From: JBKPNZ01 sp046732895
GTDB taxonomy: Bacteria > Actinomycetota > Thermoleophilia > Solirubrobacterales > 70-9
Assembly: GCA_046732895.1 (NCBI GenBank)
Contig: JBKPNZ010000024.1
Span: forward strand, 10,421 to 74,420
Direction: 5' to 3'
DNA: 64,000 nucleotides
Positions 60,126 through 64,000 of the stretch are shown here, piece by piece; position 1 is the stretch's first letter, and the number at the start of each line of letters is the position of its first letter. Under the pieces are notes generated by a model that was not told the DNA's origin, searched no databases, and worked only from the letters and a program-made list of their open reading frames with translations. The position numbers and the translations under genes are program-made.

Positions 60126-60631
60126 GCCGCCCGATTCTTCGCGAAAAATTTCCGCGCGACCGAGAGCTCATTCGAGTTCGTCAACGTGCGGGCCAGACTG
60201 CGCAAGCGGTGAGCAGTAAACGCTGACCGCGCATGCCTTTGGTGGAGACGGACACACCTCCCAGGGACAGGCCGAAGCCCCAGCCGACCTAGACGAAGAT
60301 CACCGCAACTTCGAAAACGAGCGATAACGCCAAGCCGATCGCAGCCGGCCAGAAGACCGCCCACCGACTACGAGAGCTTCAGGTCCATAGCTAAGAGCAG
60401 ACCGGGGTAAGCCCTGCCTTCGATCGAAGGGGAGGGGCTTTACGAGCCGCATCACGACCGCCCCGCCCCAAAACGGCCGACGGCTATGCAAGGCGGATCG
60501 TTCGCTTCTCGTATTCAGAAGGAGGGCCGGCTGTCAAGTAACGGTCACTGTTGGGTCGACCTCCTCTCGCGCTTTCGGGGCGGAGCAGCCTCGAGTCGTA
60601 TCGACAGTCTGCTGCGAGCTACTCCGCACTC
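60126..60631. other. Gene-free stretch between two minus-strand secreted-protein genes
   Basis: This 506-bp stretch lies between the upstream element at 60057-60125 and the stop of the minus-strand gene at 60632. Short open frames exist on both strands but have poor codon use and no good start. I see no tRNA, strong hairpin or repeat in it. It may contain the 3' end of the minus-strand transcript and promoter DNA for the gene at 59504. Confidence 0.5.
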
Positions 60632-61405
60632 TCACCGCGCGAAGCGGACCAGATGGAGGCGCTCGACCGGTCCCTTGACAGCGATCTCGCGGACGCTTCC
60701 GAGCCCGAGGACGTAGAACTTGTTGTCGAGCACATTGGGCTCGAGCGGCGACCATTCCTTGGTCCGGACGGCGTGATTGGTTGTCACGTAGGGGACCGAG
60801 ACGTGTGCGTTACGGTCGATCACCTTGAAGTGGTCCTCGGCGTGGCCCTTGAAGTACTCCTGCCGGGCCCTGTCGCCCAGCTTCGCGTGCGCGGAGATGT
60901 ACACGCCGGGGCGAGCGCCATCCCGCCCAGCCAGGAACGACCCCTCCCTGGAGATCACGTTGCCGTGGCGGTCCAGCTCCCTGGTGTTCTCGCCGAAGTA
61001 CCAGACGTTGCCGTGGCGATCCTGAGCGTAGAAGTCCCCCGTCACTTCGCGCGGCTTGTGGCGGATCAGCACCTCATCGTGGACCACCGTCGTCCGCACG
61101 CCCTCGATCGTCCTTTTCCGGTGGGTGACGCGCTGCCGGTCCACCGTGTGCGTGTCCTCATCGAAGCCGCGATAGAACCACCGCATGCCGGGAATCAGCG
61201 GATACCACGGGTTGTCCACGCGCCTTACGAAGTCGCTCGACTGGATCGTCTCGGGCCACTGCGGGCCGGCGCCGGACTTGATCGTCTGCGATTGCTGCAC
61301 GGCTCCCGCCACGCCACCGGCCGCGAGCGCGGCCACGGCTGCCACCAGGCCGGAAACGAGCGTCGCCTTCGGTCGGACTCGGATCCAATTGCCATTCAGC
61401 CTCAT
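60632..61405 (-). CDS. Secreted protein of unknown function (257 residues)
   Basis: Start ATG 61405 gives MRLNGNWIRVRPKATLVSGL, a basic leader and hydrophobic helix that can serve as a signal peptide or anchor, with a possible cleavage near GAV. The mature part has no Cys. It contains RRVDNPWYPLIPGMRWFYRG and DRHGNVWYFGENTRELD, rich in aromatics, like small secreted beta proteins. No family is recognised. A PHO-box-like repeat lies 43-60 bp upstream on the minus strand. Confidence 0.75.
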   Translation of the reverse strand: MRLNGNWIRVRPKATLVSGLVAAVAALAAGGVAGAVQQSQTIKSGAGPQWPETIQSSDFVRRVDNPWYPLIPGMRWFYRGFDEDTHTVDRQRVTHRKRTIEGVRTTVVHDEVLIRHKPREVTGDFYAQDRHGNVWYFGENTRELDRHGNVISREGSFLAGRDGARPGVYISAHAKLGDRARQEYFKGHAEDHFKVIDRNAHVSVPYVTTNHAVRTKEWSPLEPNVLDNKFYVLGLGSVREIAVKGPVERLHLVRFAR

Positions 61406-61432
61406 CGAGTGCTCCACCGGTCGTTTGGGCCC

Positions 61433-61465
61433 ACGGTAGACAGGCGAGATGAAACGCTGATGAAA
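61433..61465 (-). promoter_or_regulatory. PHO-box-like promoter before the secreted gene at 60632
   Basis: On the minus strand TTTCATC (61465-61459), AGCG, TTTCATC (61454-61448) repeats with an 11-base period. TACCGT (61438-61433) starts 10 bases after the second repeat and fits a TAnnnT -10. Layout and sequence match the copy at 58290-58322, including CTTTCATC before the spacer and TC after the second repeat. Confidence 0.65.
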
Positions 61466-61625
61466 GATGGCAGTCGATTCGCGCGGCGACCAGGGTGGGC
61501 AAGGTGAAAGCGCGGAGCGTGCGGCGAAGTTGCGCCGCAAGACGCGTTTTTCGTTTCAGGTGCACCCCTGCAATGTCCGGGTTGTGCAGGTTTGGACACC
61601 TTCCTACGTCTGTCGTAAGGGTCAA

Positions 61626-61640
61626 ATTGCCAGTGGCAAT
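61626..61640. promoter_or_regulatory. 15-bp palindrome in a gene-free region
   Basis: ATTGCCA-G-TGGCAAT is a perfect palindrome with one central base. A looser TACG-N5-CGTA lies about 15 bases upstream, near 61606-61618. Both fall in the 353-bp gap 61406-61758 between two minus-strand genes. The rest of this gap has only the PHO-box-like site and no convincing gene. A regulator binding site is plausible. Confidence 0.4.
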
Positions 61641-61758
61641 GGCACCGGCCGATTTCATAGCCGACTCGCCCAGTGACGGTGCCACTACCGGAGCCCACCC
61701 GCCGGGCGTGCCGGACCGTGCTGCCGCGCCCCCCGCTGCTTCGCGCTGGTGTGTGTCG

Positions 61759-62367
61759 TTAGGTCCGCGGTGCGGCGCCGGTGCTGCGCCTGGTGAGCCC
61801 TTCCAGGACTACCTCGACCGGCGACCTGCGAGGAGCACTTTCTTTCCCGCCGATTGCCTCGCTCACCTGGCGCACGCGCTCGGCAATTTGCCCAGTTTGC
61901 TCGGCTGCCGCGCCGATGTCGACGTTCTTCATCACGCGGGAGAGCTTCTTCGACGTCGCCTTCGTGGCACTGCGGCCCGGCAGCGGGAGACCAAGCGACC
62001 TCTTGGACTTAGTCGCGCGACCGAGAGCGACTCCCCCGGCGGCCCCGGCAAGCCCGACGCCAGTAGCTATCGCAGGGGTCTTCAACTGCTTGGCGGCCGA
62101 TGCAACCGCGCTGCCCGCGGTCTTCGCACCATTGACCGTTGCGTCCTTAGCGGTCTCCATCGTGCTCTTGCTGCTCGGCGACCTTCGCGTACTCTGCCTC
62201 GAGGATGCGGTCCGCCGGGCCGTCGCCCGCGATTGGCTTCCATTCGATGACGGTCGCGTGCGAGAGCGCGATTTCGTTGTCGTCGCGCCCTTCGACCGTG
62301 ACTTACGCGCGCTCGTTCGATTTCCGTTCGAGCTACGACTCGCCTTGCTCTTCGTTTGCTGGGCCAT
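61759..62367 (-). CDS. Basic Ser/Arg/Lys-rich protein with a hydrophobic segment
   Basis: A 202-residue protein. Residues 1 to about 80 are a highly basic Ser/Thr/Arg/Lys-rich tail (MAQQTKSKASRSSNGNRTSA and similar), low in hydrophobics. A Gly/Ala-rich hydrophobic segment (IATGVGLAGAAGGVALG) sits near 113-129. The end (SRVMKNVDIGAAAEQTGQIA and EVVLEGLTRR) is helical. The tail looks like the nucleic-acid-binding tails of histone H1-like proteins, but the rest does not. Start ATG 62367 is preferred over 62403. A membrane-associated nucleic-acid binder is one possibility. Confidence 0.65.
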   Translation of the reverse strand: MAQQTKSKASRSSNGNRTSARKSRSKGATTTKSRSRTRPSSNGSQSRATARRTASSRQSTRRSPSSKSTMETAKDATVNGAKTAGSAVASAAKQLKTPAIATGVGLAGAAGGVALGRATKSKRSLGLPLPGRSATKATSKKLSRVMKNVDIGAAAEQTGQIAERVRQVSEAIGGKESAPRRSPVEVVLEGLTRRSTGAAPRT

Positions 62368-62717
62368 TACGCAGATCCTCTCTTTGGCTCCGGAACCCGC
62401 CAACTACCCACGCGGGAGAACGGCAATCCGCAAATTGCGCATTGTCTTGCCAACGCAAATCAGCGCGACCCAGGCGCGGACTTTCGGCGCGCTCAGGGGA
62501 TCGCGCTCATGCCCGCCAGGGCGTTCCGCTCCGCGCGACACCCCGCAGTGGCGCTCGCCGTTCCGCCTTAGCCGCTTTGGACGAAAGGCGGCTATCCGCT
62601 TTGCATGGAAAGCGCGCATGTCCACGACAATCCGCGGTCATGGTCATCTACCCCTTCCAGGGCGGGCCGCCGATTCGGGGCGCCCGGCTGTTGTTTCGCA
62701 CGCGCGGAAGCGGATAG
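62368..62717. other. Gene-free stretch upstream of the basic protein gene
   Basis: This 350-bp stretch contains only short open frames with poor composition. The longest, on the plus strand, ends with a stop at 62715-62717 in the same frame as the DUF2786-like remnant that follows. The upstream part should hold the promoter of the minus-strand basic-protein gene. No hairpin or repeat stands out. Confidence 0.5.
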
Positions 62718-63044
62718 ACCCAGACCATCGAGCGCGGTCAAGCCATCCAGCTCGTTGGCAAGCTCCAAGCGTTAGCCGTCGACCGATCAGCGACGGAAGC
62801 GGAGAAGGCGCTGGCTCGTGCGAAGGCCGATGCGCTCAGCGCTCGCTTCGGGCTGGGAGCCGCAGAGCAGAGACGTCCGCGTGTTCAAGGCCCCGGCCGC
62901 TATGGCGCTCGCCGCCCGTGGATGGAGTATCCGGGTTGGGTCTTCGCTGCCTCAACGGGCAAGAGATCGCCCCCTGTCAAGGTGGAGCACCATTGGGGCG
63001 ATTGGAGGGTCACCATCGAGATCGGCTGGCCGACGAGAGGCTAG
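62718..63044 (+). pseudogene. Remnant of a DUF2786-like protein gene, no start codon seen
   Basis: The frame after the stop at 62717 reads IQLVGKLQALAVDRSATEA, then EKALARAKADALSARFGLGA, then a region ending VEHHWGDWRVTIEIGWPTRG before TAG at 63042-63044. The first two blocks resemble the N-terminal helical unit of DUF2786 proteins, with an A-E-A-ALA-RA--L-A-FG pattern. No ATG, GTG or TTG precedes this block in frame. It is either a decayed gene or has a disrupted 5' end. Confidence 0.5.
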
Positions 63045-63052
63045 GGGCATTC

Positions 63053-63229
63053 ATGGGTGCTGCGAGGAACGTATTCCCAGAGTGGGCGCGACGGGACCGC
63101 ATCGTCGACTCCCTCCATAACTGGTGGCGCGAGACCAAGGGGCGGACCTATGCGCCTCCGAGACCGGCAGGAAGGTCGCCTTCTAAGAAATACCGTTCTC
63201 GACTTCGGAACCGACGCCGCAAGTCTTGA
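63053..63229 (+). CDS. Small basic hypothetical protein
   Basis: A 58-residue frame starting MGAARNVFPEWARRDRIVDS, with a Trp-rich segment LHNWWRETKG and a very basic tail (KKYRSRLRNRRRKS). It starts 9 bp after the DUF2786-like remnant. I recognise no family. Its 3' half overlaps a second open frame (63150-63380) in another frame, so at most one of the two may be expressed. Low confidence that either is a real gene. Confidence 0.35.
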   Translation: MGAARNVFPEWARRDRIVDSLHNWWRETKGRTYAPPRPAGRSPSKKYRSRLRNRRRKS

Positions 63230-63380
63230 AGGAGGGCGGCTTCGAACGAGAAGCGGCTATCCGCTTCTCGCCCTGGGAGGCACCGTGCTGATCGCGGCGG
63301 TGCTTCAGTGGCGCTGGGTCCGGGCAGGGCGGCCGCGCGGCATTGAGGCGGTCGAGCGGGAGGCCGAAGCCGAGGATTGA
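63150..63380 (+). CDS. Small predicted membrane protein, overlapping frame
   Basis: A 76-residue frame with one hydrophobic segment (YPLLALGGTVLIAAVLQWRW) and an acidic C-terminus (VEREAEAED). It overlaps the 58-residue basic frame at 63053-63229. Inside it lies a perfect hairpin with 10-base stem (CGAGAAGCGG, loop CTAT, CCGCTTCTCG) at 63247-63270. This is odd for coding DNA but still in frame. It may be a real short membrane protein or chance. Confidence 0.35.
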   Translation: MRLRDRQEGRLLRNTVLDFGTDAASLEGGRLRTRSGYPLLALGGTVLIAAVLQWRWVRAGRPRGIEAVEREAEAED

Positions 63381-63468
63381 CTCGCCTGACGACTTGAGAA
63401 CCTCCGCTGCAGACCGACGCCAATAAAAAGGGGCCACCCATGCCCTCGGCCCGGACCGCGTAAAGGAA

Positions 63469-63657
63469 CTGGCCCCGTCTGAGTCCGGCTACCTCCCGCC
63501 TCGACCTCTCTGAGTCACGCCGAGGCGGGCAAAGGAAGGTTTGAACGAGAGACGCGAGTCTGACCGCAACGGGGCCAGCAACTCCCGGGTACCCACCCGA
63601 TAGCGCCTCAGTCGGGGCCGCCTAACACGGCTCCCCCTCGCAAATGCCGGGGGAGCC
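63469..63657 (+). ncRNA. Candidate structured RNA with hairpin terminator
   Basis: CTGGCCCCGT (63469-63478) pairs perfectly with ACGGGGCCAG (63569-63578), closing a domain of about 110 bases. Inside, CCCGCCTCG (63495-63503) pairs with CGAGGCGGG (63521-63529), and AGAC-GCGA-GTCT (63550-63561) forms a hairpin with a GNRA tetraloop. Downstream, GGCTCCCCC (63629-63637) pairs with GGGGGAGCC (63649-63657), a likely terminator. No good reading frame crosses this region. It does not fit RNase P, SRP RNA, tmRNA or any riboswitch I know. Strand is assigned by the terminator position and is not certain. Confidence 0.55.
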
Positions 63658-63902
63658 GCCGGTCAACCGCCGTCCCATTGCTGGGCCAGGAAAGAGTTGG
63701 GGGTCGTTGCTGGCCTCGGCCCTTTAACGACGGAAGGCGCAGCTCTCCTACCCGCGTGAAGCTCGCCCAAGCCTTGGGTAAACGCGCGACGCCTAGGACA
63801 GGTTTGTACAGGTTTGTGCTTCGTTGCCCGCGGGGTAGTGGAGCCCCAGGTCGGCGTTACGGCGGGGTGCCGCATACCGAGAAGGGAATCGAGGTGATGC
63901 GA

Positions 63903-64000
63903 GATGCCTATGGCCGGTTGCGCTCACTGCGGGCGGGTTGAGATCGTCGCCCGCAGTCGCGAGGTACGACTAGGCGACTTCTATAAGACCTGCCCGGAAT
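63903..64000 (+). CDS. Small zinc-ribbon protein, paralogue of 18573, 3' end outside window
   Basis: The first 32 residues are visible: MPMAGCAHCGRVE with a CxxC pair, then REVRLGDFYKTCPE. They match the protein at 18573-18785 (MPMAGCEGCGRVE and YTECPE). The stretch before the ATG also resembles that upstream of the other copy, including GGGGTAGTG and GTCGG. The shared start confirms both start codons. It lies 245 bp after the candidate structured RNA. Confidence 0.75.

Noticed and set aside
59357..63794. Exact 17-bp direct repeat GTAAACGCGCGACGCCT at 59357 and 63778
   Set aside because: One such match is expected by chance in 64 kb of GC-rich DNA; flanks do not match and no integrase or tRNA end is present.
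63678..63941. 87-residue plus-strand frame before the second zinc-ribbon gene
   Set aside because: Arg/Gly/Pro-rich, no homology or ribosome site, and it overlaps the zinc-ribbon start in another frame.

Overview
The window is high-GC bacterial chromosome with densely packed genes, many 4-bp ATGA/GTGA overlaps and frequent GTG starts. Gene content and order (aroC-aroK-aroB-aroQ-peptidase-efp-nusB, recN-steA-steB-pyrG-NUDIX-xerD, a SigB/SigF-type sigma factor, LtrA, DUF3866) point to Actinobacteriota. The type IV pilus genes and the many small secreted proteins would suit the class Thermoleophilia; that placement is inference from gene content alone.

Layout. 1-5207: end of a type IV pilus locus (prepilin peptidase, PilM, PilN, PilO-like, a PilP-position protein). 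5295-9565: shikimate genes with a fused AroK-AroB, then an M24 peptidase. 9706-13957: a stress-type module (PfpI-like protein, SOD-family protein, DUF2294, sigma factor with its own SigB-type promoter, LtrA) placed between the peptidase and efp. 14033-18156: efp, nusB, a small XseB-like protein, a prenyl synthase and dxs, with a repeated double hairpin before two of these genes. 18153-28335: mostly minus-strand accessory genes (STAS, a secreted GGG-repeat protein, a Crp/Fnr regulator, a secreted hydrolase, a tRNA-Lys-like gene, a degenerate HD-GYP membrane protein with a structured leader, a Tat-exported copper radical oxidase). 28446-49236: housekeeping genes (tlyA, nadK, recN, steA/steB, a MraY-like protein, pyrG, xerD, mutM, recO, dgt, dnaG) with a MarR/MFS pair. 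49291-57161: tRNA-Asn, a glycosyltransferase, SDR, lipoprotein, cupin, and a transglutaminase / alpha-E / ATP-grasp operon. 57282-64000: secreted and small unknown proteins, two matching PHO-box-like promoters, gene remnants, a candidate structured RNA and a truncated zinc-ribbon gene.

The most interesting signals are non-coding or small: two TTTCATC-N4-TTTCATC promoters before secreted-protein genes; a roughly 70-bp element upstream of two unrelated minus-strand genes; double hairpins directly before start codons; a structured RNA with a GNRA loop near the right end; a leader RNA before the degenerate HD-GYP gene; and two paralogous zinc-ribbon genes with similar upstream DNA. No CRISPR array, insertion sequence or prophage was seen.
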